Shown: in pieces, positions 34,245-42,785 of the stretch | How positions within the stretch are numbered: the first letter of the stretch is position 1 | How the letters are laid out: every line of letters begins with the position of its first letter | Assembly: GCA_023715865.1 (NCBI GenBank) | Contig: JAMBOW010000007.1 | Location: 176,535 to 240,534, forward strand | DNA: 64,000 bases | Source of the DNA: Neobacillus mesonae | Lineage (GTDB): Bacteria; Bacillota; Bacilli; Paenibacillales; Paenibacillaceae | Direction of reading: 5' to 3' | Translations under genes and position numbers: made by a program | The notes under the pieces: generated by a model | What the model was told of the DNA's origin: nothing | The model's input: only the letters and a program-made list of their open reading frames with translations | The model's database searches: none

Positions 34245-35090
34245 TTACTCATTACCAGCAGGAAGCGTAAAATCAGGCTCCTCAATGTATAAATCGCTCC
34301 CTCCCTCTTCTTCTGGAGCCGTTGTTCCTACATCCGGTGTCGTAACGCCGGTATTCGGCACTGTTCCTGATGGCAGGGAAGGAATAGCTATACTCGGTGC
34401 ATTTGCCCCATTTTCACCCGTGGGACGGCCTTGACCGTCATAATAGTACATTGGCACATCACCTACCACAAGCAAATAGGAGATAGGGATTTCCGTATCG
34501 ACCACTTCGGGCTCCATATCCAGCGGGACAACGACAGCAACCTCTGCAATGATATGAATGTAGACCTCAACTAAAATCATGTTTATGCCGGCATTTTGCT
34601 GACGGGTGTTGAGATCAACCTTTACTGCTCCTTGCGGCTCGATACGGATGGGCACCTTGGGTCCGAACGAGGAGATAAGCGGGCTGCCGAGCGCCTGCCC
34701 TAAAGGGACATGATCTTGTATCGTCTCCATTCCCTGCAATGTGGACTGAACGACAGACAGAGCATTGGAAGTAATCCGCATATGTTCGTTGTAATTCAGC
34801 ATAAACCCGCTGATTTTACCTTCGGCATCTGTCTTCCATTCAATCAGTTCATCTGTTGGACCCGCTTCTGAAATTTGGCTTGTGATGGCCTTGTTAATCG
34901 CTTCAGTCCCCAGCTGCTTAACCCTTATTTTGGCCAAATGCATAATGGGCGGCTTCAAATTCCGCTCAACATAGGAGGCAGATTGAATAGTCAGGATGAT
35001 GATCACCAGCAAAATAATCAATATCCATTTTTTACGCTGACCCCCGGTTTTTTGACGCTGTGTACGCCATCTTGATCGCTTGAATGCCAT
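34245..35090 (-). CDS. yunB: Sporulation protein YunB
   Basis: A 281-residue protein with one N-terminal membrane helix (about 23-42) and an extracytoplasmic domain (YVERNLKPPIMHLAKIRVKQ, LVEVYIHIIAEVAVVVPLD) characteristic of YunB. In B. subtilis it is sigma-E dependent and involved in sporulation; mechanism unknown. The proline/threonine-rich C-terminus (from about 225) is an extension. The start at 35090 is preferred: GGAGG is 10 bases upstream, while the ATG at 35099 sits directly on that site. Confidence 0.88.
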   Translation of the reverse strand: MAFKRSRWRTQRQKTGGQRKKWILIILLVIIILTIQSASYVERNLKPPIMHLAKIRVKQLGTEAINKAITSQISEAGPTDELIEWKTDAEGKISGFMLNYNEHMRITSNALSVVQSTLQGMETIQDHVPLGQALGSPLISSFGPKVPIRIEPQGAVKVDLNTRQQNAGINMILVEVYIHIIAEVAVVVPLDMEPEVVDTEIPISYLLVVGDVPMYYYDGQGRPTGENGANAPSIAIPSLPSGTVPNTGVTTPDVGTTAPEEEGGSDLYIEEPDFTLPAGNE

Positions 35091-35181
35091 TCTTCGCATT
35101 CCTCCCTTAAGAGAGGTGTCCTTTTATCCATATGCAGCCAGGCTCTAAAAAAGAAGATCAAGCTGTAGCTCGGCCAAACAA

Positions 35182-35217
35182 AAGAGGGAATTCCGCACTT
35201 AAGCGAAATTCCCTCTT
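35182..35217 (-). terminator. Terminator of the zwf-gnd-tal operon
   Basis: On the minus strand AAGAGGGAATT pairs with AATTCCCTCTT, followed by TTGTTT; it lies 52 bases after the transaldolase stop. It may be used in both directions. Confidence 0.85.
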
Positions 35218-35268
35218 GTTTTATTGAACCATGGCATCTATTTTTCAGATCAGCAGATCCTCATGTCA

Positions 35269-35916
35269 TTAGTTTTTCGGTACAGATTCCCAGTCCTTCA
35301 AGAAACGCTCGATCCCATTGTCAGTCAGCGGGTGTTTCCATAGTATCGGTACGAGTGAGCCTGGAATAGTAGCAATATGCGCTCCAGCAAGAGCAGCATC
35401 TTCAACATGCTTGATGTTACGGATACTTGCAGCAATGATTTCTGCAGGCAATTGATACGTATCCAGAATTTGACGAAGATCACGGATGAGCTGCATACCG
35501 TCTACAGCAATATCATCAAGACGACCTACGAACGGGCTGATGAACGTTGCCCCTGCTTTTGCAGCCATAAGGCCTTGCGCCGCAGAGAAGATCAGTGTTA
35601 CGTTCGTTTTGATGCCTTTTTTGCTGAGCTCGTTGGTTGCATACAGTCCGTCTTCCGTCATAGGAAGCTTAATGACCACATTAGGAGCCCATTCTGCAAT
35701 TTCGTAAGCTTCTTTCAGCATATCCTCTGCTTTTATTCCAATTACCTCGGCACTAACCGGTCCCTCTACAAAAGAAGTGATTTCTTTAATTACATCTTTA
35801 AAGACACGTCCTTCTTTTGCAATAAGAGAAGGGTTCGTCGTTACGCCATCTACCAGACCCAGACGATGAATTCTTTTGATTTCTTCTACGTTACCAGTAT
35901 CCAAGAAAAACTTCAT
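35269..35916 (-). CDS. tal: Transaldolase (MipB/TalC type)
   Basis: A 215-residue class I aldolase of the small transaldolase / fructose-6-phosphate aldolase family. The Schiff-base lysine is in NVVIKLPMT near residue 83, and LDTGNVEEIKR and VTTNPSLIAKEG are at the N-terminus. It links the non-oxidative pentose-phosphate path to glycolysis. The start at 35916 has TGGAGGG 8 bases upstream; the frame is open to 35982. It is the last gene of zwf-gnd-tal. Confidence 0.94.
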   Translation of the reverse strand: MKFFLDTGNVEEIKRIHRLGLVDGVTTNPSLIAKEGRVFKDVIKEITSFVEGPVSAEVIGIKAEDMLKEAYEIAEWAPNVVIKLPMTEDGLYATNELSKKGIKTNVTLIFSAAQGLMAAKAGATFISPFVGRLDDIAVDGMQLIRDLRQILDTYQLPAEIIAASIRNIKHVEDAALAGAHIATIPGSLVPILWKHPLTDNGIERFLKDWESVPKN

Positions 35917-36009
35917 AATGACATTCCCTCCATGATTATAAATGATATTTATTTCAACGTTTATATAAACGAGTGAAATCACAAATCAAACAGACGAATA
36001 TTTACAGTC

Positions 36010-36903
36010 TTATTTCTTCTCTACAGCATGTCCGCCAAACTCGTTGCGAAGTGCAGCTACGACTTTACCTGTAAACGTATCGTTCTCAAGGGAACGGTAA
36101 CGCATAAGCAGGGATAGAGCAATAACCGGTGTAGCTGCCTGCAGATCAAATGCAGTTTCAACCGTCCATTTCCCTTCACCGGAAGAATGCATAACCCCGC
36201 GGATTTCATCCAAGTTTGCATCTTTGGAGAAAGCACGCTCAGTCAGCTCCATCAGCCATGAGCGGATAACGGATCCGTTGTTCCATACACGTGCTACTTT
36301 TTCATAATCGAAATCGTAGTCGCTCTTCTCAAGAACCTCAAAGCCTTCACCGATAGAAGCCATCATACCGTACTCGATACCGTTATGGACCATTTTCAGG
36401 AAGTGTCCGCTGCCTGCTTTACCTGCATACAGATAGCCGTTCTCTACAGATGTATCTTTGAATAAAGGCTCAACAATGTTCCATGCTTCTTCATCTCCGC
36501 CGATCATGTAGCAAGCGCCGTTTCTTGCGCCTTCCATACCGCCGGAAGTACCAACGTCCATGAAATGGATGCCATGTTCTTTAAGCTGGTCGTAACGGCT
36601 AATGGATTCTTTGTAATGAGAGTTACCTGCTTCAATAACGATATCGCCTTTGCTCAGCAATGGAGTAAGGTCCGCAATGACACCATCTACAACGGCATGC
36701 GGAACCATGATCCACAGAACGCGCGGTGATTCCAGCTGATCAATAACTTCTTTATAGGAAGAACCACCTGCAGCGCCGTATCCTTTCATTTCTTCGATTG
36801 CCTTTGCATTCAAATCGTAAGCTACTACTTCATGCTTATGATCGATCAAGTTTTTTCCGAGGTTCAATCCCATTTTACCTAATCCAATAAGTCCTACCTT
36901 CAT
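36010..36903 (-). CDS. gnd: 6-phosphogluconate dehydrogenase, decarboxylating (short, YqeC type)
   Basis: A 297-residue dehydrogenase with the Rossmann motif GLIGLGKMGLNLG at the N-terminus and the substrate signatures VDVGTSGGMEGARNG (here MDVGTSGG) and the catalytic lysine region GHFLKMVHNGIEYG. It is the short class (about 300 residues) rather than the 470-residue form. It oxidises 6-phosphogluconate to ribulose-5-phosphate and carbon dioxide; short forms often prefer NAD. AGGAGG precedes the ATG. It follows zwf by 103 bases. Confidence 0.94.
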   Translation of the reverse strand: MKVGLIGLGKMGLNLGKNLIDHKHEVVAYDLNAKAIEEMKGYGAAGGSSYKEVIDQLESPRVLWIMVPHAVVDGVIADLTPLLSKGDIVIEAGNSHYKESISRYDQLKEHGIHFMDVGTSGGMEGARNGACYMIGGDEEAWNIVEPLFKDTSVENGYLYAGKAGSGHFLKMVHNGIEYGMMASIGEGFEVLEKSDYDFDYEKVARVWNNGSVIRSWLMELTERAFSKDANLDEIRGVMHSSGEGKWTVETAFDLQAATPVIALSLLMRYRSLENDTFTGKVVAALRNEFGGHAVEKK

Positions 36904-37006
36904 GTATGTTGCCTCCTAGATATTCTCTATTTAGATAATTATTTATGTCATCAGCTGAAGCAATCAGCCGGATAACGCATTTTAAATGCTGCTTAGAACT
37001 TTGCTT

Positions 37007-38461
37007 CTAGTGCCAACGGTTTCCGTCTTGAGCAAGCAGTTCGTCTGCAGCTGCAGGACCTTCCGAACCTGCTGCATAATAGTGAAGCGGAACTTCATTA
37101 GCAGCAAATGCCTGAAGAATCGGTTCAACCCATTTCCAGGACAGCTCTACTTCATCCCAATGTGCGAAAAACGTTGCATCCCCGCGAAGCGCATCAAAAA
37201 TCAGATTTTCATAAGCTTCAGGTACATTGTCGTATGAGGAGTTAAAGCTGAGTTCCATAGGCTCGATCACATCATGATGCATCGGGCTCTTGGAATTGAG
37301 TGTAAGACGCATGCCTTCCTTCGGTCCAATGTCGATTGTAAGCAGATTAGCAGATAGGGACTCGCCTTCAGGCATTCCCGTATGCAGAGGCTGCTTAAAC
37401 TCAACGACGATTCGAGTCGATTTCTCACTCAGACGTTTACCTGTACGAACATAGAAAGGAACTTCCTTCCAGAAAGGATCGTCCAGGAACAAACGCGCAG
37501 CAAAATACGTATCATTCTTAGAGGTTTCTTCAATTCCCGGCTCTTCGAGGTAACCGACCACCGGTTTGCCCTGAAGATCGCCTGCTTGGTACTGTGCTCT
37601 CACAATATTTTGCGACAGGCTCTCTTGAAGGAGCGGAATCATGGACTGCGCTGTATTTCTTTTCTTCGCACGTACTTCATCCGGGGAAGACTTCTTCGGC
37701 AGATGAAGCGAAATCATCATAAGGAGCTGAAGCATATGGTTCTGGAACATATCTCTTACTGCTCCAGTATGGTCATAATATTCAGCACGTTCTTCAACAC
37801 CAACGGTTTCGCTTGCTGTAATTTGAATGTTTGAAATGTAATGATTGCCCCATAGTGCATGCATAACAGGATTTGTCGCGCTAAGCACTTCAAGGTTTTG
37901 AACCATCGGCTTACCAAGGAAATGGTCAATCCGGTAGATCTCTTCTTCAGCAAAGGTGCTGTTTAGTTTTTCATTCAATTGTCTAGCCGATTGTAGATCA
38001 TGCCCAAACGGTTTCTCAATAATTAGCCGTTTCCAGCCGCTGCCGGAACCGAGCCCGCTTTCCTTAATGTTTTCAGCAATTGGCTCAAAAAATTCAGGAG
38101 CAACGGATAAATAGAACATCCGGTTTTGCGGAATGCCAAGCTCCTGCTCACGCTCTTCAACCACTTGAAGCAGCTTCTTATAATCATCCAGCTTGGTATT
38201 GTTAAGCGATGTATAACGAAAAGCACCTAGAAAGTCACGAACCTTCGCCGCATCCTCTGGAGAACGACGAGAGAATGTATGGAGTGAAGCTTCAACTCTT
38301 GCCTGGAAGTCTTGATCAGATACTTCTTTTCTTCCTAGACCGATTACTGAAAAAGACGATGGCATCTTCTGATCAATATATAGGTTATATAATGCTGGGT
38401 AAATTTTTCTCTTGGCTAAGTCGCCCGTAGCCCCGAACAGGACAAAAGTCATTGAATCCAT
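37007..38461 (-). CDS. zwf: Glucose-6-phosphate 1-dehydrogenase, copy 1
   Basis: A 484-residue enzyme making NADPH and 6-phosphogluconolactone, with the nucleotide motif FGATGDLAKRK at the N-terminus and the catalytic RIDHFLGK near residue 180. It is the first gene of zwf-gnd-tal and is preceded by a long leader (about 255 nucleotides) with an inverted repeat and a possible short ORF. GGGAGG lies 8 bases before the ATG. A paralog of 518 residues is encoded at 45863-47419. The divergent neighbour is an HxlR-type regulator. Confidence 0.95.
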   Translation of the reverse strand: MDSMTFVLFGATGDLAKRKIYPALYNLYIDQKMPSSFSVIGLGRKEVSDQDFQARVEASLHTFSRRSPEDAAKVRDFLGAFRYTSLNNTKLDDYKKLLQVVEEREQELGIPQNRMFYLSVAPEFFEPIAENIKESGLGSGSGWKRLIIEKPFGHDLQSARQLNEKLNSTFAEEEIYRIDHFLGKPMVQNLEVLSATNPVMHALWGNHYISNIQITASETVGVEERAEYYDHTGAVRDMFQNHMLQLLMMISLHLPKKSSPDEVRAKKRNTAQSMIPLLQESLSQNIVRAQYQAGDLQGKPVVGYLEEPGIEETSKNDTYFAARLFLDDPFWKEVPFYVRTGKRLSEKSTRIVVEFKQPLHTGMPEGESLSANLLTIDIGPKEGMRLTLNSKSPMHHDVIEPMELSFNSSYDNVPEAYENLIFDALRGDATFFAHWDEVELSWKWVEPILQAFAANEVPLHYYAAGSEGPAAADELLAQDGNRWH

Positions 38462-38580
38462 GTATAATGCCTCCCGTGTCTCTACTCTATATTGTGCGCT
38501 TGTTATCTTGTGAGGATACGAATGCTTATGCTTATGAGTTCATTTTAATATGAGTGTATTCCCTTCATTTCTTCCCTCAT

Positions 38581-38634
38581 CTAAGTATCCAATAACTGTG
38601 TATTGCTCGCATTCGCTTTCGCAAGATCTTTCAT
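38581..38634 (-). other. Possible 17-codon leader ORF upstream of zwf
   Basis: Within the long zwf leader the minus strand reads ATG (38634) to TAG (38581), encoding MKDLAKANASNTQLLDT, with AGAGG 10 bases upstream. It may be a translated leader peptide or chance; no codon repeats suggest a specific attenuation signal. Confidence 0.3.
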
Positions 38635-38685
38635 CGCATGTTAACCTCTTCGAAAATGTGTATTCCCGATCGATGTTATATGATA

Positions 38686-38706
38686 TTGGTTATTAATTGT
38701 AACCAA
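38686..38706. promoter_or_regulatory. Inverted repeat TTGGTTA-N7-TAACCAA downstream of the zwf start site
   Basis: Perfect 7-bp arms with a 7-base spacer, located roughly 10-30 bases after the predicted zwf transcription start. The position suits a repressor operator or an RNA hairpin. The divergent HxlR-type protein is an obvious candidate binder. Confidence 0.55.
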
Positions 38707-38722
38707 ATAAATTAACGTGACT

Positions 38723-38752
38723 ATCATACACCCACCTGACACCATTCGTCAA
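38723..38752 (-). promoter_or_regulatory. Sigma-A promoter of the zwf-gnd-tal operon
   Basis: On the minus strand TTGACG (38747-38752), an 18-bp spacer and TATGAT (38723-38728). Confidence 0.8.
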
Positions 38753-38772
38753 CAAAAAATGTCGAATCTGTG

Positions 38773-38792
38773 AACAGTAAATTTATTCTGTT
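38773..38792. promoter_or_regulatory. Inverted repeat AACAG-N10-CTGTT in the zwf/hxlR intergenic region
   Basis: The arms AACAG and CTGTT flank an AT-rich centre (TAAATTTATT). It lies just upstream of the zwf -35 element and of the hxlR promoter region. A candidate operator; no regulator is assigned. Confidence 0.45.
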
Positions 38793-38857
38793 ATGATAGC
38801 GCTTTCCGTGGTATGCTATAAATAATTCTAATAAATATAAATTTACTTTCCGGAATC

Positions 38858-38877
38858 ACTCCATGTACAATGGGAGT
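38858..38877. promoter_or_regulatory. Inverted repeat ACTCC-TGTACA-GGAGT upstream of the HxlR-type gene
   Basis: The arms ACTCC and GGGAGT centre on TGTACA, 37 bases before the start codon. It could be an autoregulatory operator or an RNA hairpin in the leader. The 38462-38913 gap otherwise holds only the zwf leader and promoter elements. Confidence 0.4.
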
Positions 38878-38913
38878 TACTTTTAATAATCAAGTGCTTA
38901 AGGGGGCCTTAGA

Positions 38914-39240
38914 ATGGATGAGCAATCAATGACAAATTACTTGCAGATGTGTGAGAAAGTCTCGCGTTCGTATCAAATCATTGGTCGGAAATGGGTCGCG
39001 CCTATTGTTCACACCTTGATGGAGGAACCCAAGCGTTTTAGCGAAATACATTCGGTAATCCCTGATTTGAGCAAACGCGTCCTGAACGAACGGATGAAAG
39101 AACTGGAAGAGGAAGGCATCATTATACGGAATGTCATTGCAGACAGACCTGTCCGCACAGAATATTCCTTAACACGGAAGGGAACTGAACTTGCCCGCGC
39201 CCTAAGCTCTATAGGACAATGGGCGAAAAAATGGCTTTAA
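38914..39240 (+). CDS. HxlR/DUF24-family transcriptional regulator
   Basis: A 108-residue winged-helix protein of the HxlR family: IGRKWVAPIVHTLMEEPKRFSEI, then LSKRVLNERMKELEEEGII as the recognition region and YSLTRKGTELARAL as the wing and after. A single cysteine at position 13 is where thiol-sensing members (YodB, HypR, CatR) carry their redox cysteine, although many HxlR proteins have one there. It is divergent from zwf-gnd-tal, with inverted repeats between them. That it controls the NADPH-producing operon is inferred from the arrangement. GGGGG lies upstream of the ATG. Confidence 0.88.
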   Translation: MDEQSMTNYLQMCEKVSRSYQIIGRKWVAPIVHTLMEEPKRFSEIHSVIPDLSKRVLNERMKELEEEGIIIRNVIADRPVRTEYSLTRKGTELARALSSIGQWAKKWL

Positions 39241-39293
39241 CAGCTTTGTATACCTTACCGTTTAGATGAATTTGAAGAATTTGACCATGCACA

Positions 39294-39322
39294 AAAACCC
39301 TCGTAATCATTACGGGGGTTTT
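39294..39322 (+). terminator. Terminator after the HxlR-type gene
   Basis: AAAACCCTCGTAAT pairs with ATTACGGGGGTTTT, ending in a T-run, 54 bases after the stop. Confidence 0.88.
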
Positions 39323-39391
39323 AAATTGTATAAGGGACTTTTTATCAAATCGTTTCATTATGTTTTAAAGGGGAAGTTAAAGAAATATAAC

Positions 39392-39438
39392 AAAAAAGCA
39401 CTTCTTCCAGTTAGCATCATGTGCCATGGAAGAAGTGC
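39392..39438 (-). terminator. Terminator of the DUF1002 gene
   Basis: On the minus strand GCACTTCTTCC pairs with GGAAGAAGTGC, followed by TTTTTTG, 14 bases after the stop. Confidence 0.92.
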
Positions 39439-39451
39439 CTAATATATATTT

Positions 39452-40339
39452 TTAAGCGAACCAGCTCTTAATAATTTCAATGAGTCCTACAAAGAAATTT
39501 TTGATTGCTGCTAAAATGCCTTGTCCCTGCTCGGATTCAATAAAATCCGTAAATTGCTGTTTGGCTTGCTCCAGCTGGTCGCCTACTGCGTTCCAATTGA
39601 TATTAGCATCCTTCATGTTCATAAAAAGATCCACTAAACCGTTAAGCTGTGCTTCAGGGATCGTAATGTTGAGATTGTTCGCAATATTAACGATCATGGT
39701 CTGCATATCTTCTCGAGTTTCAGGCTGATTTTGTGCCATTTCCTCTTTAATGTTCGTCATCAGCGTTGTTGTTTCTTCTGCACCGATGGAATCCGATAAT
39801 TGAGCCGTCTTGACGATTTCCTCGTTAGCAACCTGCTTTTGCTCTTCAGGTATTTCTGTATCTGTGGTCGTTTCATACGCTTTAATGATCCCAGTAAGTG
39901 CTGCTGTACCTGATACATTAAAAGGCGCCGTAATGCTGACATGTGCGTCTTTTACACCTGCTGTAATCATTGCGTTCAAGTACATATCGTTAGTAACCCA
40001 ATTGATGTTAGTCGAGGTTACGGATACACCACTTCCCGTTTTGCCTATAACAATTTTGGCGGAGCTAAGCGCCTTGCTTCCGATTTGAGCTTTCGACATA
40101 TAGTCGCCCAAATATTTATGCTCCTCTTCATTGGTTACCTGAATCGTCGTCGCGTTCTCAGGAGCCTCAAGCTCTTTGAGTACTTGTTCCTTCTGAGCAG
40201 CCGTTAAATCCTCCCCCAGAATAATGATGACATCTCCCTCTACAGCATCCGCAGAGGCTGCAGGTGCAATATACATACTAAGCAGGATTAGTGCAGGAAT
40301 TAATAGTAATGCCCCCAGTTTGCGCAATTTCATATTCAT
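39452..40339 (-). CDS. Secreted DUF1002 family protein (YpuA-like)
   Basis: A 295-residue protein with a signal peptide (MNMKLRKLG, hydrophobic core, cleavage near ASA-DA about residue 31). The mature chain matches DUF1002: GEDLTAAQKEQVLKEL, a GKTGSGVSVTSTNINWVT segment and an amphipathic end. B. subtilis YpuA is the nearest named relative; function is unknown. AAGGAG precedes the ATG by 8 bases. Confidence 0.85.
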   Translation of the reverse strand: MNMKLRKLGALLLIPALILLSMYIAPAASADAVEGDVIIILGEDLTAAQKEQVLKELEAPENATTIQVTNEEEHKYLGDYMSKAQIGSKALSSAKIVIGKTGSGVSVTSTNINWVTNDMYLNAMITAGVKDAHVSITAPFNVSGTAALTGIIKAYETTTDTEIPEEQKQVANEEIVKTAQLSDSIGAEETTTLMTNIKEEMAQNQPETREDMQTMIVNIANNLNITIPEAQLNGLVDLFMNMKDANINWNAVGDQLEQAKQQFTDFIESEQGQGILAAIKNFFVGLIEIIKSWFA

Positions 40340-40570
40340 TTAGTCTCTCCTTAAGCGTATTTGAAGGTGAAGATAGCCTGTCTGACAGCTCTTCACATCA
40401 CAGTACTTTCCACCGCAATTAAATTCCATATTATGGTTTACTTATTTTGTTCTTTAACCTCTATAAAGGTTTTCAACCTCCCCTTTAGATTTATTTGCAA
40501 CATTATACCATGGTTCCAACCCTCGATTTTTAACAGAAAATTAATATTTTCTTAACCAATTTTTTCAAAG

Positions 40571-40596
40571 CAAAAAGCCCTGTTGATGACAGGACT
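40571..40596 (-). terminator. Terminator of the secreted/anchored protein gene at 40641
   Basis: On the minus strand AGTCCTGT pairs with ACAGGGCT, followed by TTTTTG. The rest of the 40340-40640 gap holds the DUF1002 upstream region, with no gene visible. Confidence 0.85.
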
Positions 40597-40640
40597 TGAA
40601 GTACCCTACTTAAAACCGAAAAACATATTACTACTTGAAG

Positions 40641-41234
40641 CTATCTTTTCTTACGATGTGAAGCTCTGCTCCTGCTCAGTAAGACGATCGCAGCACATCC
40701 CACAAGGCTCGCTGCAATACACCCCACCACGATCCAATGCGTCCATGAGGTATTATTATTCAAGGCTCCGTCTTCGTTCGTAGTTGCTCTTGAAATGTCA
40801 TTGGTATTTACAGATGAAGAGATCATTTCATTTTTCAAAGGTAGAGCCTGGGGTTGTAAATATTCAAGCTCTTCATTCGCATTGTTTAACGTCGTTGTGG
40901 GCGAGCAAAGCTGATTGTGCCAGCCGTTTTCCTGACGCATTAGAAAGAATAAATAGGATTCTCCCACCTTACTCGTTCCCCAGGTCATATCCTCACTTAC
41001 TGTAATATTCTTCTCTGTGATTCCTTTAAAACTCTCACTGACCGTAATTTGCAGTTCAATGTGATTTTTGTGTTTTTTTACCTTATCCACCTGTCCAACT
41101 ACCACTCCGTCATGTTTATCGTAAGACTCTTGAACCGACGGCAATTCAACACAGGATAATGCGTAAGTTTCGGCAGGTACCATTGGAATAGTGAACATAC
41201 ATATAAATAAAAGCAAGACTAACTTTTTTATAAT
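40641..41234 (-). CDS. Secreted protein with C-terminal membrane anchor, probable ATT start
   Basis: A protein of about 197 residues with an N-terminal signal peptide ending near ETYA-LSC. It has an extracytoplasmic domain (VVVGQVDKVKK, LQITVSESFKGI, VGESYLFFLMRQENGWHNQLC) with a pair of cysteines, and a C-terminal membrane helix (about 167-187) followed by a basic tail. The domain resembles NTR/TIMP-like OB folds, tentatively. In-frame TTG at 41216 is 20 bases from any ribosome site. ATT at 41232-41234 is 6 bases after AAAGGAG and restores the basic MIKKLVLLL signal start, so I take ATT as initiator. Function is unknown. Confidence 0.72.
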   Translation of the reverse strand: MIKKLVLLLFICMFTIPMVPAETYALSCVELPSVQESYDKHDGVVVGQVDKVKKHKNHIELQITVSESFKGITEKNITVSEDMTWGTSKVGESYLFFLMRQENGWHNQLCSPTTTLNNANEELEYLQPQALPLKNEMISSSVNTNDISRATTNEDGALNNNTSWTHWIVVGCIAASLVGCAAIVLLSRSRASHRKKR

Positions 41235-41295
41235 GACCCTCTCCTTTATATAAAAGAGGACTCTGGAACAGCTTGTAAAGTTCCATATAATCTGA

Positions 41296-41817
41296 TTATG
41301 CTGTTCCTTTCAGAGCAGCAACTGCTTTTTCAAGGATGGTTTTATCCCTGAGAATCATAAATTTGGTTGAATAATCACGGCAATGTATCAATGAATTTTC
41401 CATCGCTTGAAGAGCTTCAATCATCGTCATCCAATTGACTGTCATACCCAGCAGCTTCTCTTTTTCCGTCAAATTCACGGTATTCTCTTCATATGATTTA
41501 GCTATAAAACAATAGGATAGCTGTAGAAATTGGTTTTTCGTTTTGTGCTCCTCAATATACCCTAGATGATGCGTGATTTTTGCTTTATAACCTGTCTCTT
41601 CAGCAATCTCACGTAAAAAGGCAGCCTCGGGCGTTTCCTTCCCTTCCATACCGCCTCCAGGGAGCTTGTATAAATTAGGCTTCGCCATATACATCATGGC
41701 AATGTTTAGCTGATCATCGACCAGGATTCCCCTCGCCCCATATCGGGAAACCGAATGAAGCAGTTCTGATTTTCCACCAATGATATCATCATCCGTAATA
41801 CGTCCTAATAATTTCAT
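41296..41817 (-). CDS. Nudix hydrolase
   Basis: A 173-residue protein with a complete Nudix box (about residues 54-76): G in GGMEGKETPEAAF, then LREIAEETGY, matching Gx5Ex7REUxEExGU. It hydrolyses nucleoside diphosphate derivatives; the substrate is unknown. GGGGTGA lies 5 bases before the ATG. It is separated from the rRNA methyltransferase gene upstream by a terminator. Confidence 0.92.
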   Translation of the reverse strand: MKLLGRITDDDIIGGKSELLHSVSRYGARGILVDDQLNIAMMYMAKPNLYKLPGGGMEGKETPEAAFLREIAEETGYKAKITHHLGYIEEHKTKNQFLQLSYCFIAKSYEENTVNLTEKEKLLGMTVNWMTMIEALQAMENSLIHCRDYSTKFMILRDKTILEKAVAALKGTA

Positions 41818-41901
41818 TATGTATCACCCCAACCCTGTACAATGTTGAAATTTCTCCTGCAGAATAGTTTTCTCTAACAATACATTTAAATCCTGATCCT
41901 A

Positions 41902-41953
41902 GCAAAAAAAACCGAACAAATTCAAGAATTTCCTGCCTGAATTCCGCTCGGTT
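41902..41953 (-). terminator. Terminator of the RNA methyltransferase gene
   Basis: On the minus strand AACCGAGCGGAATTCA pairs imperfectly with TGAATTTGTTCGGTT, followed by TTTTTT. Confidence 0.88.
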
Positions 41954-41978
41954 CCTCTGCATCAGAACTATACACTGC

Positions 41979-42767
41979 TTAAGAGTAATGCCTCTGTCTC
42001 ATTGCTTCAAACATAAGTATCGTTGCGGCCATTGCTGCGTTCAGTGACTCCGCTTGTCCAGGACTTGGAATAATGACAGCATCATCCACTAAACGGCCGA
42101 CTTGTTCTGACACACCGCTGCCTTCATTGCCAATAACGAGCCATTTTGATCCTCTAAAATCATAATCATAGCATGAATGCTCAGCAGCCAGTGACGTGCT
42201 CACCAAGGTTACTCCGGCCTTTTTTGCTGCGGGAAGCAGTTCACCCAGATCCGCCTCCACTACAGGCAGATGAAAGAACGATCCCATCGTAGAGCGTATT
42301 GTCTTCGGATTGTAGACATCCGCGCTGCCGCGGCCTAAGATTACACCGTCAGCCCCTGCTGCATCCGCACTGCGAATAATGGTGCCGACATTGCCCGGAT
42401 CCTGAAGATGGTCCAGCACGATAACAAGGCTGTTCGGCTTTGCCAGTAGTTCATCAATGGAAGCAGCTGCATTGCGTACAACCGCAAATACTGGCTGAGG
42501 CGTGACTGTATCCGTACATTTATCAATGACAGCATGAGAGACGGGAATCCATTCGGCTCCTCCAGAGCCTTCAAAACCCCTAATCTCCGTGGGGATTCCT
42601 TGATCCATATCATAAGCAATACATTCGATATCCGCTCTATAGTTCAGAGCCTCCTGGACAAGGTGTATTCCTTCGATAATATATTTCTTTTGTCTTGTCC
42701 GATGCTTTTTATCGAGAAGCTGTGCCCATTCCTTCACTCTCGGGTTATGTACCGAAACGATTTCCAT
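41979..42767 (-). CDS. TrmH/SpoU-family RNA 2'-O-methyltransferase (YsgA-like)
   Basis: A 262-residue SPOUT methyltransferase. An N-terminal substrate-binding domain (NPRVKEWAQLLDKKHRTRQ) precedes the catalytic domain, which has all three motifs: LDHLQDPGNVGTIIRSADA, VIGNEGSGVSE and SLNAAMAATILMFEA. It probably methylates 23S rRNA or tRNA ribose. Adjacent sspI supports orthology to B. subtilis ysgA. It starts 18 bases after the KtrA/C gene and is co-oriented, so the two are likely co-transcribed. Confidence 0.92.
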   Translation of the reverse strand: MEIVSVHNPRVKEWAQLLDKKHRTRQKKYIIEGIHLVQEALNYRADIECIAYDMDQGIPTEIRGFEGSGGAEWIPVSHAVIDKCTDTVTPQPVFAVVRNAAASIDELLAKPNSLVIVLDHLQDPGNVGTIIRSADAAGADGVILGRGSADVYNPKTIRSTMGSFFHLPVVEADLGELLPAAKKAGVTLVSTSLAAEHSCYDYDFRGSKWLVIGNEGSGVSEQVGRLVDDAVIIPSPGQAESLNAAMAATILMFEAMRQRHYS

Positions 42768-42785
42768 TTTGACTTCAATCCTTCT

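Noticed and set aside
35377..35976. 199-codon plus-strand ORF
   Set aside because: Antisense to the transaldolase gene, whose codons and motifs are clear; cysteine/phenylalanine-rich product typical of a reverse-frame shadow.
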